Source of the DNA: Loxodes magnus
Taxonomy: Eukaryota; Ciliophora; Karyorelictea; Loxodida; Loxodidae
Direction: 5' to 3'
DNA: 64,000 nucleotides
NCBI GenBank assembly: GCA_946699065.1
Contig: CAMPDV010000011.1
Location: 1 to 64,000 of the forward strand
Positions 52,505 to 63,346 of the stretch are shown one piece after another. Both the position numbers and the translations under genes were made by a program. The stretch's first letter is position 1, and the number at the start of each line of letters is the position of its first letter. The notes under the pieces are model-generated. The model was not told the DNA's origin, did no database searches, and saw only the letters and a list, made by a program, of their open reading frames with translations.

Positions 52505-54119
52505 AATAAAAAATAGAGCATTAAAATGATAATAATAAATAAGCTATCAAGCATAAGTAATAACTTACATAAAATAGTATCATCATATAAGCAAACCTCT
52601 ATTATTTATTAAGAACATAAAATGAAACTTTATGATTAAATTTACTTAACTTAAATACTTAGATTATGGATCTTCTATAGAAAAAATAGATATTAGTTAT
52701 ATTAGTAGTATTAAATAAATGAAGAAAAATAAGTTTAATAATAAAATAATGCTATTATTTCTAAAATTGCTAGATAATTAAAAATAACATTATTATCTAT
52801 ATAGCTCTCTAACTATTTCTCTTTAAGAGAATATTATTTTAAATTAAATGGCTATTCTATCTATAAAAATACATTATAGTTATGCATTATTGACAATTTT
52901 TTAATTTTTAATAGTTAAATTTGTTAAAATATATAAATACAAATGTATTTTAAATTTATTACGAAATAAGTTAAAAACTTTATAAAATAATTTAGAGTTT
53001 CAAAAAATAAGAAACAAAGTATTCAAATTATAATAAATTTTTTTCGTTAAATAAATAATTAAGGAATTTATTGAATAATTAAAGTAAATTATAAATTTTA
53101 GTAAGAGAATATAAAAACGTGAACTGATTGTATTTTCTTACAATAATGCTACTTAAACCACTAGATTCATTCTAAAATTCAAAAATTTTAAAATTAAAGC
53201 ATATTTAACTTGATTTTTTATATTTATCTTTATAGAAGAAATTTTAAATTTTACCTCTAAAATTTATTTTTTTATTTACTAAGATTAATGAAGTTTCAAA
53301 TTATTCTTTAATATCTAGAATGCTAAATTTTAATTAATTAAAATACTTTTATACAACTAATTTCAATTATGGTTTGCCAAGCATTCTATTTTTATTTATT
53401 GATCAATTAAAATTGAAATAATTGTAAAGCTAAGGTATATTTCATAAGAGGCATTTATTAAAAATTATTTTAGGATAATTAACTTATTTATTTATTTTTA
53501 CTAAGATAAAAAATAAGAAAATTAGCAAAATAACATTTAGTTGTTATCTTTTAAAGTATCTCTTATTATTTTAACCTTATCTTACTAAATAGATTAATAT
53601 AGCTCTATTATTTTCTATAGAGTTAAAATTCTCTTATTGCTTTTTAGATATATTTAAGTTTAAGTTAACAGAATAATTAACTAATTTAAACTACTTAATA
53701 AAGTTAACTTTAAACCTTGCATTATGATGCTTAAGCATTTTCTGAATTAAAAAATAATATATTCTTTAATTATTTTAATTATATAAAATAATAGCTTCTG
53801 ATAAAGTTTAAATAAAGATTGTAAGTATCCTTTATATAAAACTCTAAAATTAATTTTTTTTAGCATTAAAATTAAAGTAAGTATCTTTAATTAAGTTATA
53901 TTTGAAAAACTCTTTTGCTTAAATGCAGAACATTAGTATAGTTATATCAATCAAGTATATTACTTTAATCTTTTACGTTGTATTTTTTATCTCTAAAGTA
54001 TATATTGAATCATGAAAAAGTTATTAGGCAAGTCTAATCAAGTTTTATAACTATATTTGTATTCAATTATCTTTGTAATATTTTCATTATATCATACTTT
54101 TAAATGAATTGAATCAATA
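52505..54119. other. AT-rich sequence without a supported gene
   Basis: This is simple AT-rich sequence with no recognisable motif, RNA gene or tandem repeat. Open frames are not informative at this composition. Confidence 0.5.
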
Positions 54120-54420
54120 TAAATAAGACAAACTTTTGACTTCTTAATAAAAGCAGTCAGACAATCAAATTAAATGCTTCTGACACTTAGGTTATAAAAA
54201 TGAATGCTAAAAGTATCAAGAAAAGGAATACTATAAAAGCAAAACTCAAAAAAAAAATTTTAATTGAAAGCTTATTGAGTCAAATATAAATTCAAGAATA
54301 TAAACAATTTGATCCTGTATAAATAATTTACATAAAAAATTAAATGAGATAAATTATAATATGCAACGTAGCATAAATACTTAAAACTGTAAAAGATTTA
54401 ATAATCATTAAATAAAAATT
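54120..54420 (+). mobile_element. Possible zinc-knuckle relic of a gag-like element
   Basis: A plus-strand stretch around 54175-54207 has Cys, Gly and Cys at roughly the spacing of a degenerate CCHC zinc knuckle. Lys- and Glu-rich sequence with many TAA/TAG Gln codons follows. It may be an old, badly eroded fragment related to the larger fossil on the opposite strand near 56700. The match is short and could be chance. Confidence 0.2.
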
Positions 54421-54628
54421 TTAAAATTATAGAAAAAAAATAAAAAAATAAAAACATAAAAACTAAAATAATCTTTCTTCGAGAATGTAACATATATCTC
54501 AAAAAAAAAATCTTCTGTAAAAAAATAGATAAAATTTTCTATTAAATTTGCTCAGGATCTATTAATTAAAAAATAAAATTAAAAAATAATAAAATACTTA
54601 CGAAAAAAAATTACTTTTCTTTGTTTTT

Positions 54629-54754
54629 ATGTAAGATAAAAATAGTTAGATTTAAATTTTATTTAATTTTATGTAAGATAAAAATAGTTAGATTTAAATT
54701 TTATTTAATTTTATGTAAGATAAAAATAATTAGATTTAAATTTTATTTACTATA
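54629..54754 (+). repeat. Three tandem copies of a 42-bp unit
   Basis: The unit beginning atgtaagataaaaatagtta occurs at 54629, 54671 and 54713, an exact period of 42 bp. Copies one and two are identical. The third has one substitution near its middle and diverges at its end. The sequence from here to about 55070 is T-rich with no gene. Confidence 0.9.
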
Positions 54755-55069
54755 TTTTATTAATTTCTTATAAGTTTTAATCAATAAATTTCTTTTTCTT
54801 TTTTTGATTTTTTTTTGCTAACATATTTTATGTATAATTTTTTTTTCAGTAAAAAATATTTAAATTTTAAATTATTTTTTTCTAATTTTTTGATCTTTTC
54901 TTTCATTTTTTTTTTATTTCTTATTATTTTTTCATTAAGTAATATTTTTCTTGTATTCATTTGTTACTTCAGATTATTGCATTAATAAGTCAAAAATGAC
55001 AATAAAATTTTTCACTTTTTTTTTAAGTTATTTAATTAAGAAAAAATTAATTTTTTTATTAAATTCTTG

Positions 55070-58060
55070 ACAAGTGGCTCAGTTAGTTTTTAAATAGTAA
55101 AATGCGAACATAACAAGCTAAAAGATATCTAGTAAATTTTTTCCATCTTTTTATAACTCTTGCGTTCATGACATAATTGTAAGCAGTAGTTGAAAATATG
55201 AAGAAAATTCAGTTTTACTTTTCTATTTTTCCGAGACTTTCTTTAGTTTTATCTATGTTTCTTAAATATTCGCAAAAGTTAGGTCCTTCATCATCAAGAT
55301 TGTTATCAACTGCGTCTTTTGACTAATTTGTCAGCTTCCACTGTTCAAGCTGTTATTATCAGAGTTTATATTAGGTCTTATATCTTAAATTAATTTAGCG
55401 AGTCAGAAAGAGTGACATGCCTATGTTGCTTTTTTAGATTGGTTTCTTTACTTGGAACCTAAACTTTCTTACGTTCCTCTTTTTCTAGATAAATCCACCT
55501 TCAAGAGCTTAAGTTTTTTTATTTTTAACATAAGATCTTATATATTCTTAGTAGATATTTTTTATGGTAATAGTTTATTTATAAAAATCAACCATTATAT
55601 ATCTTTTAAAAATAAAATAATTATTATTTATTTTTTTTTATGCAGCCGATTACACATCTGCCGCTTATAGTAAACTTATATTTCCATTCTTCTCTCCATT
55701 TGTTTTGGTCCTACTGTATTATGCATCCATGTCCTATTAACAGCACTTTTATTTTTCTTGGTTTCCTTTTTTCTGTATATTTCTCCTTCTTTATTGCATT
55801 ATAGTTTTTCTTGTTTTTGTCTATAGTTCTTCCAATATTGCTTTGAAATTTTTAAAATTTCTTCTTTCTGGAGGTTAATACAATTTTTATGGTCTAATCT
55901 ATGCTAATCTGGCCAGAAGGATTAAAATCCGTTACATTCTGATGGGAGATGGACTTCGCTTACTTCCTCGGTTTTTCCTCCAAGTTTGATTTCATTCAGC
56001 GTGAATAATTTCTGCAGCTTTGTCTACTTCTAGTAATTCTATTGCGTTTAGGACTCCTAGTTCCTTGGAGCAGGAAAGAATCCCTTTCTGAATTCCGGTA
56101 TCTTTTTTTATACAATATAATAAGTTAATATATTATAAATTATTTACTTAATGATATGATCACTTAATTTTAATTAAGTTTAAGATAATATAAATTAAAG
56201 ATATTTAACTAATAGAATATTTAATTTTTATAATTTTATAATATTTAACAAAAGCATTATAAGTAAAATAAAAAGCTATTTATTTATTTTTAATTATAAA
56301 ATTATTCATTTTAATTTAATTTCTAATTTTTATCATTCTATTCCTTTAAATTTATGTTTTCTTATATTTTTAAGCTATAATTAAAAGGATTAATATCTTT
56401 TTATCTGATAATTTAAATTTAATACATTTTTAATAATTTTTAATAATTTTAGCAAAATAAAGAGATTAAGATTTAAATTTAATTTGAAGTTAATTGTAAA
56501 TTTAAGTTTATTCTCAGCTCTTCATTTATAAGTTTTCCTTTTTACTTACAGAACTTCTCTTGTTTTCTTCAAAATAATACGAATCTTAAAACTCTTCTAT
56601 TACTAATTTAATAATTTTATCTTAATCCTATTATTTTATAAGTCCAGATTTTTCATCTTGTTCTTAATTATTCTCTTTTCTTTTAGTCTAAATTGTAAAC
56701 AATTTTGTACTTTATGTCCTGGCCTCTTACAATATCAACATCTAATTATTTTCTGATAGGGAATATAATTTATCGTAGGTTGTAGTTCCACATCCATCAA
56801 ATAATTTATCGATATCTTTTAGAGGAGTATGCTTTCCATCAGCTCTTCGAATTAATTGAATTTTGCTTCTAATTAAACCATTTTGATATTCGCTGTCTAT
56901 TTATTTTCAGTTTTTTTTGTAGATTTGTATTAGTCATCAAGTATTCAATTTTTATTTCTAGTTCTTATACTTGCATTAAAAGTTAAAAATTTTCTTTTTG
57001 CATTATTTTGAGATCTTAAAGTATTTTTACTGATCGTAGTTTGACAAAAATGAATCCTTTTAAGAAGAAACTTTTTCAAGAAATTCCCCATTTTATTATA
57101 TTCCTGTAAATAATTAATAGCTCATTAAGGTCTTGCTTAGATACAAATGCTTAAAAATTTTAAATTAAAATTAATGAAATATCTCTCTTTTTACTCGCAT
57201 GTAATTAACATCAAATTTAGATGACTTAAAAAATCGGTTAAACGTTAATTAAAATTGTCATCTTATTACTAATTTTCATCCATTAAACAAATTTTTTAAA
57301 TAGTTAAAGAAAACAACTCATAGAATTATTTTTATATTTTTATATTTTTATTTATTATTAGAGAATTTCTATTACTCTGTTAGTGTAATTTTTACTAAGT
57401 AAAAAAATAATAACTCCATTATTAGTTAAATGTAATTTTAAAAATTCTTTATATGTGTTTTTAGAAAATGTTAGTTGCATGCACTCATCAAAATTGTAAA
57501 TTTATTCTTAGTTTGCAGATTTATTTATTTGAAGGCACTAATAAATAAGTTTTAGTGTTCTTAAATGTTCAATCTAACTCTCCTAGTTTTTCGTTAATTT
57601 AAAGATCTTTTCTCTTTTGGTTTAGGTTATTGGTACTATTAATCAATTAATTTACTTATCTAAACACAAAATTTGACTTTGGATAATAGGATTAGCAATT
57701 TATTAACTTCCTTTTTATGCTTTTTTATATAGTTAATTTCTGTTTTATTATAATTTTATTTCATTAAAATGTTTGCGAAAAAAATTATAAACATCTTCAA
57801 TCAACTTTCAATAGTATCTGATTTCTCTATAATTATTAGCTTTAATGACCTCCTTCCCTCTTAGCTATTTTTCTTTTAGCCTCCTCTTAAAAACCTTCAG
57901 TTAATTAACTTTATGAAAGAGCTAGAATCTTTCATTTTCTCTCTTCTTCTTAAATTCAAATTTTTTCTACCCCTTTCAGCATTTAGAAGTGTTTGCCTCT
58001 TTAAATTATCTATCTACAGTCATAATTTTATTATCTTTTAGAGTCTATTTTTAACTAAAA
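55070..58060 (-). mobile_element. Fossil of a gag-like retroelement
   Basis: The minus strand keeps long stretches of protein-like sequence in ciliate code, with many TAA and TAG Gln codons. A CCHC zinc knuckle (C-x2-C-x4-H-x4-C) lies at 56699-56740, flanked by basic residues, as in gag nucleocapsid regions. The upstream part (about 57000-58060) is Lys- and Gln-rich. The part at about 55450-56110 is less AT-rich and carries further Cys/His-containing sequence. No reverse transcriptase, integrase or terminal repeats were recognised, so the family cannot be settled and an LTR or non-LTR origin is open. It is broken, with several interruptions, and looks old. The short plus-strand frame at 55452-55670 is antisense to it. 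Confidence 0.45.
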
Positions 58061-60107
58061 TATTTTAATAATTTTTCCTTCAAAAATAAGTCACCAGATT
58101 TAGTAATTTCTATAAAGATGTCTTTAAGGAATTATAAAATCGGAAAATTCTTTTATGGCAAAGATTATAAAAAGCTAATTCTGTACGACTAAAATTATAT
58201 AAATTCGAACTTTATAAAAAAATAAAATCCCTAAGATTGACAAATACATACAAATTCTCATAAAAAATTGCTTAAAAAAGATAGCAATTAAAAAATATAA
58301 TTTAAGAAAGTAACTTAATAATGATTGTGCAAAAAATAAATAAGAAGATGAAATTAGAAGAGAGAGAAGAAAATGCGAGGACACATTTAGATCTAATATA
58401 GAAGAAACAAAAGAACAGGATCAGGAAGAATTAACTATAGGCTGATTATAAACATACATTAACTCTTACTTAACATAATTCACAGAAAATAAAACTATAA
58501 GTAGTGCAATTATGTCCCAATACTCAAAGTAATGAAATTTTTTTATCTTATTTTTATTATTTTTTTATTTCGAATTATTCTAAACAAATTTCTACTAATT
58601 TTCTTAAATAACATATTAAGTCTATTAAAAAAATCTAAGTAGTTTTTTAATTTTATTAATAAATGAATATACTCAAGCGTTCTATTCTATTATTCATATT
58701 TAAATAAATATCCATCTATTAAAAACCATTATTATAAGGAGTTTAAAATTAATTATACTAAAATATAAAAATAACTACTAACTATATGTTGGATATTTTA
58801 AGTTAAGTTTACTTTTTATTTTTTATAAGTATTTCTTGTTAATTTTTATTTACATTAAAAATATTTTTAAATAAAAATGGTTATCATAAATTAGCATATG
58901 TCAATGTAATAAATTAAGTTGGAGATTCTTTTACTGTTTGCAATTACATTTGTTCGATATTTTTACTTTGTCGGAAATTTTTTACTTCTAACTATTTTGT
59001 TTTTATAAGTAAAATTTTAATTCGACAATTTTTGAAAATCTTATTTTAATAATTATTTAAATTACAAAATAAAATTTTAGTTTTGCTATTTTGTACTAAC
59101 ATATAAATACAATTGTTTTTCGATCATTCAGTTATGTTTAAATTAAAAGCAAATTACAAGGATCTATAAATTTGGACGGATTTCAACTTAAAATATTTTT
59201 ATAATTAGTTCGAAATTAAATCAAATTAAACGATTAAATTCTTCTCTATCATCAATTTCTAATAATCTATTTTAATTAGTTGGATCTGCTTATCTTTATG
59301 GAAATAAAAAAGGAAATTACATATTTACTATATTTTATGTTTAATAAATTGCTTATTAATTTAAAAAATATAATTATTCTTATTAAGATAAAAAATTTTA
59401 TTTTACTTTTATAAATTTTTTATTTCAACTGAATTAGTAATAATTGTTTTAACTGCAAAGTAATCAAAATTTATACCATTTTCTTTATATTTAGATTATT
59501 TTATTTGATTCTCTAAATATTATGTACTAAATTTTAATAAATTTGATTATTTTTTCTGTTAAAATAAAAAATTAAGAACTTTAGTTATTATTTTAATTTA
59601 ACATTTTCGCTAATTTTTTTTAATTTTGTTAATATTTAATTTGCTTAATTTCTTTTATCTGATAATTATTATTTTTAATTCTATTAACTATATTTAGTTT
59701 AAAATGTTAATAAAACTCTAAATCTATTTAATTTTTTTGAATATTAGAAATTTGAATGTCTTCTTTCTGCCTAAAAATTTTAATATTTTATTATTTATTA
59801 AATTTCTTCATTATTCATTCAAAAAATACATTAACCTATTAATTAATAACTATTACTTTTAACTATTACTTTTAAGGTTTATAAATTTCTAGTTAAGCAC
59901 GCAATCTTAAAATTATTTTTTTTATTTATCAATAGCTTCATTATTCTAATTTATATCAATTGATATCAATTTTATAAGTTTATTAATCTTTTCCTGCAAT
60001 AAGTTGTATATCTTCTTTTTCGTATAGATTACATGGCAAATTTATTGATATGGTAAATAAATTTTTATTAACTATTAAAATTTCCCCCTTTTTTTTATTT
60101 ATTTTAA
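58061..60107. other. AT-rich sequence with no supported gene
   Basis: The stretch is mostly A and T homopolymer mixtures. A minus-strand frame at 58175-58384 encodes only Leu/Phe/Ile-rich low-complexity sequence and is not convincing. Some minus-strand sequence at about 59870-60100 may continue the cysteine-rich frame that follows, if TGA is sense. Confidence 0.45.
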
Positions 60108-60467
60108 TCATCTTAAAAATTATTTATAATTAAGCAACTCTTCTAGCAACTAATAATTACTCAATTTAATTTAAATCTCCTAATTCTAAAAAAATTTCAA
60201 AAAAGGATTATTTTCTTTTCTTTTTCGAATTTAAAAAGAAGCTTTATTAATAATTTTTCGAACTTTATTTATATTATTATCGTAATTGCAAATCATTTTT
60301 GTTTTACATAATTTGCAATTTTTATTTTTAAACTCTTTTTAACATCGTAAGCAAAATAAATTTTTAAAATTTCGAACTTTTATCTGGGTTTCTTCACAAC
60401 CCAGACATTTATAAAGGTTTTAATTTTCTGAAGTACTAGTGAAAAATAAAAATCTAGAAGCATACAT
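60108..60467 (-). CDS. Small cysteine-rich, zinc-ribbon-like protein
   Basis: A 119-codon frame from ATG 60467 to TGA 60110-60108 (TAA and TAG as Gln) has Cys residues at 21, 24, 39, 42, 51, 54 and 60. This gives three CxxC pairs plus one Cys within 40 residues. The pattern LYKCLGC, FCLRCQK, CKLCKTKMIC is typical of a zinc-binding domain. A Lys-rich tail follows. It could be a small host zinc protein or the N-terminal zinc module of a decayed transposase. Protein-like sequence continues past the TGA, so the true end depends on the meaning of TGA. The start is uncertain, since the first 15 residues are not distinctive. An 8-bp inverted repeat (TCTGGGTT/AACCCAGA, 60383-60405) lies inside it. 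Confidence 0.45.
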
Positions 60468-60904
60468 AAATTTTTGCTTTCAAAATTTTTCATTTTAAAC
60501 TTTAAAATTTTATTATTAATTTATTTTTAATTTATTTAATGTATCATTGCTTACTTATTTATTTATTTATTTATTCTTTCGTTTAAATATTATTAAAATC
60601 AATAACTGTTGACTCATTTTTATTTTTTTATTATAACTTATTTTGATAATTGTTTAATTAAAATAACTAATCTAAATAATTTCCTAACTTAATTTCAATG
60701 CAAATAAATAATTAAATAATTATTTATTATTATTCTTATGAACACTCTTTTTTAATACTTTTAACTAAAAATTCTATTTTTGCCTTAAATCTAGGCAGAT
60801 ATTAAAACTTGTTCTAAATAGTCAGTTCACAAGCTTTTACAATTTAAATTATTTTATATTTTTTAAATTTAAATAAAAAGATAAATTATTATATTATTTA
60901 AATT
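60468..60904. other. AT-rich spacer
   Basis: Simple AT-rich sequence, including a run of TTTA repeats at about 60555-60580. No gene or RNA is supported. Confidence 0.5.
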
Positions 60905-61177
60905 TTATTTAAATAGGGTGTCCTTACCTTTTAAGGTCGCGAGAAGAATTTCCCAGATATGAACTGACTGTGAAGCAACCTTTTCTAAATGTTGGACCGT
61001 ATTAATCTCTTCATCATCATGGATTGGAAATCTACCTGTAATCGCCTGTTGGCGTCCTGTTTTTTGGAGATTTTGAACCGCATCCTTGCCCACAAATAGA
61101 AGAGAGAAATATTGAAGATTAATGAGACTTATAATTAACATTTTTAAAGAGATTCGCCCTATTGTAGGGCTACTCAC
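60905..61177 (-). CDS. Unknown protein with standard-code-like codon use
   Basis: A frame of 90 codons starts at GTG (61177) or at an internal ATG (codon 13) and ends at TAA. It lies in an island far richer in GC than its surroundings. About seven or eight Gln codons are present and all are CAA or CAG, none TAA or TAG, unlike the WD40 gene, where TAA and TAG dominate. Codons such as CGC, GCG and CTC are also out of style. The protein has no recognised domain. Its C-terminal half (ITGRFPIHDDEEINTVQHL, then SVHIWEILLATLKGKD) looks like soluble helical sequence. It may be foreign DNA, for example of bacterial origin, or an RNA-coding island with a chance frame. If TAA is Gln here, the frame would run on into AT-rich sequence. 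Confidence 0.4.
   Translation of the reverse strand: MSSPTIGRISLKMLIISLINLQYFSLLFVGKDAVQNLQKTGRQQAITGRFPIHDDEEINTVQHLEKVASQSVHIWEILLATLKGKDTLFK
61156..61170. repeat. Perfect hairpin GCCCTA-TTG-TAGGGC
   Basis: A 6-bp perfect stem with a 3-nt loop sits at the 5' end of the minus-strand GC-richer ORF. It could be an RNA hairpin or a cruciform-prone site. It follows no T-tract that would mark a simple terminator on the minus strand. Confidence 0.5.
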
Positions 61178-61377
61178 TCTATAATAACATTTTTTTTAAT
61201 ATCAAAAGCTTTATAACGAAGAATTTATATCCTTATTATAATAAATTTTATATTTATTTATTAATTATAACTATTCTTAGTTTTAAATCAAAGAATCTTA
61301 TTAAAAAACCTTATTTTTAAATTATAAACAAAATAAGACATAAATAAATAAATAATAAATAAATAAAAATGAATATA

Positions 61378-61770
61378 GAGCGCGTAGTTCCTCATTGGCG
61401 CGCAGCTCTTTCAATATTAATATTTAATATTAAGAAAAATGTTCTCATGTTTTTTGTTAAAATTCTAGAAATTCAATGAGTCATGTTAGCTTCTCCAAAT
61501 GGGGGAATCTTCTTATTAAAAATTATTCTTAAATCTTGAGTCGAATGATTCAGTCTTCTTAAATAAGATCCAAATAAGAATTAGTTTTTAGGTCATTAAG
61601 GCCCGTCAGTCAAACTTTCATACTGCTAGAGAGAACCCTTGGGGTAAGTTAGGCATGTCTCAACGGAACTTATCCATCCTTCCCGTTGTGGCATCTAGTT
61701 CGAGATTACTCGCAGTGCAGTATGCACTGCACCAGATTACCTACTAATTTATCTGACGCGGCCAACATCC
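61378..61770. other. GC-richer island with several hairpins, function unknown
   Basis: The island is bounded by AT-rich sequence on both sides. It opens with GAGCGCG and, 14 nt on, CGCGCAGCTC, which nearly complement each other. It contains CAACGG/CCGTTG (61661-61688), an 8-bp perfect stem GCAGTGCA-GTA-TGCACTGC (61712-61730) and CAGAT/ATCTG near 61733-61756. All three minus-strand frames are mostly free of ciliate stops, and no protein family was recognised. It could be a structured RNA gene, or part of the same foreign segment as the ORF at 60905-61177. Confidence 0.35.
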
Positions 61771-62479
61771 ATTTTATATATTTAATAATGATTTAAAATC
61801 TACTGTTATTAATAATTAACTAAAATCAATCATTACTTATAATTAAGGCTTATTCTATGCTATATTGGTTATAGAAATTTAGTAAATAAGATAAAATTGA
61901 AGAAATTAAATATTTAAACTAACTAGAAATGAAATGCTTACAACATCACTATTTAGTTTACAGATTTTAAATAGTACTATTCTATTTTATTTTTCAAATA
62001 AGTTTTAATATTTTTATTTTGTCTATTAAAGTGCTTCAACTAACTATTTATAAATTTATAGTATTATTTTATATTTTTTCTAAATGAAGATGAGAAAATA
62101 TATTGTGTAATTATAAAAGTAATTTATAAGCAAGCTAAATAATTAATTTATATTCGATAAGTAATGTCATAACTAGATTTTTATTTGACTAAAACTAAGA
62201 AGTAAATTACTTGATCTCACTTCAGCCTAATATTAATCAATAGAAGTGCTTGCTTTTTCTAAAATTTTTTTATTTAAACTCACAATAAAGTTATTTTAAT
62301 TAACTTAGGAAGATTTTCAATAAAATCAAGAAGCCTAATTAATTCAAACCAATTATGAATCCATAAACCTTTTATTATAATATTTCTATCAATTATGTCA
62401 GATTATTAAACTTGGCAAACTTAAAAAATAGATCCATAAACTTAAATTAAAAAATAAATTAAGCAACAGTTATCTAAAA
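61771..62479. other. AT-rich sequence, perhaps the decayed 3' end of the dehydrogenase pseudogene
   Basis: No independent gene is supported. Minus-strand sequence next to 62480 may hold eroded C-terminal codons of the neighbouring alcohol dehydrogenase-like gene, but I could not align it with confidence. Confidence 0.4.
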
Positions 62480-63125
62480 ATTTTAGTCATAGAACCTTCA
62501 ACTGAAACATAACCTTGACTAATATCCTTATTTTTACATTAATTAATTAAATGATATGTTTGCCTCCTTAATTTCACATATTATCATATATATCAATTTC
62601 AAAATCTGTGTTAGAAAAAGTAAATACATATTAAATTCTTCCTGGGTAGAAACTACTTCTTAATCTTAGAAAATCTAATAATGCTTTTTTTCTTATAATA
62701 TACTGCTTAGCAAGTCTGATAAACATGGTATAAAATTAAGAAGCGGCATTAATTTAGAAATAGGATTGAATTTTATCTTTAAAAACCACATTTAGCATAT
62801 AGAATACGTAAAATGGATTAACAAATCCGCAAGTTGCTTAATCTAAACTTAAATAACATCAATATAATTTTTTCATAACTGTAAGTTCTCATCATAATTC
62901 GTAATAACTATCTTCCGAAGCTAAATATCAGAAATTTGTACCATTTTTTCCCTTCACTTGCAACAACTCCTGATCTCTCAAAATTTGTTAGTGTAGACTT
63001 AGTTTTTTGAAGATAAGCTGTACTATAATGACCATTCAAAAAATAAATAGATGGATTTATAGTAGCATAATGCGTTTAAACAACAACTTCTCCTGACTCA
63101 GGTTTTGAAAGTTAAACATTTGCAT
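62480..63125 (-). pseudogene. Broken zinc-type alcohol dehydrogenase/quinone oxidoreductase gene
   Basis: The minus strand encodes clear pieces of a medium-chain dehydrogenase/reductase. The N-terminal GroES-like part reads SKPESGEVVVQTHYATINPS, then IYFLNGHYS and SGVV. In another frame come ASEDSYYELW-like sequence, LDQATCGFVNPF, INAAS, MFIRLAKQ and YVFTFSNTDFEID. These match, in order, the substrate-channel and NAD(P)H-binding regions of quinone oxidoreductase-like proteins. At least one frame change lies near 62930. A pair of consecutive TGA codons sits in the second piece, the first at a usual Trp position. The expected Asp after INPS is missing. The first 20-30 codons and the C-terminus are not recognisable. 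Family members use NAD(P)H to reduce quinones or enones in the cytosol. This copy is very likely inactive. Confidence 0.75.
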
Positions 63126-63346
63126 AAAATATAATTAATCTATTTTTATTTAGAATTAAAATATTCAAATTTTATCTTTTTATCTTTTTATCTTTTTGAG
63201 TTATTAATTTAAATTTAATTTCGCTTTATTTTAATTTATAATGATATTAGATTAATTATAATTAATATATTTTATTATATCACTTTCTCCTTTTTATAGA
63301 AAACTAACATTTATTATATCTACTATTGATGTTATTTTTGGAGTTA
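63126..63346. other. AT-rich spacer
   Basis: Short AT-rich stretch with a tctttttatcttttta run at about 63175-63196. Nothing else was seen. Confidence 0.5.

Noticed and set aside
55452-55670. 72-codon plus-strand frame
   Set aside because: It is antisense to the gag-like fossil, with hydrophobic low-complexity sequence and no motif.
58175-58384. 69-codon minus-strand Leu/Phe-rich frame
   Set aside because: The composition is what AT-rich DNA yields by chance. It has no motif, and it starts at a non-ATG codon.
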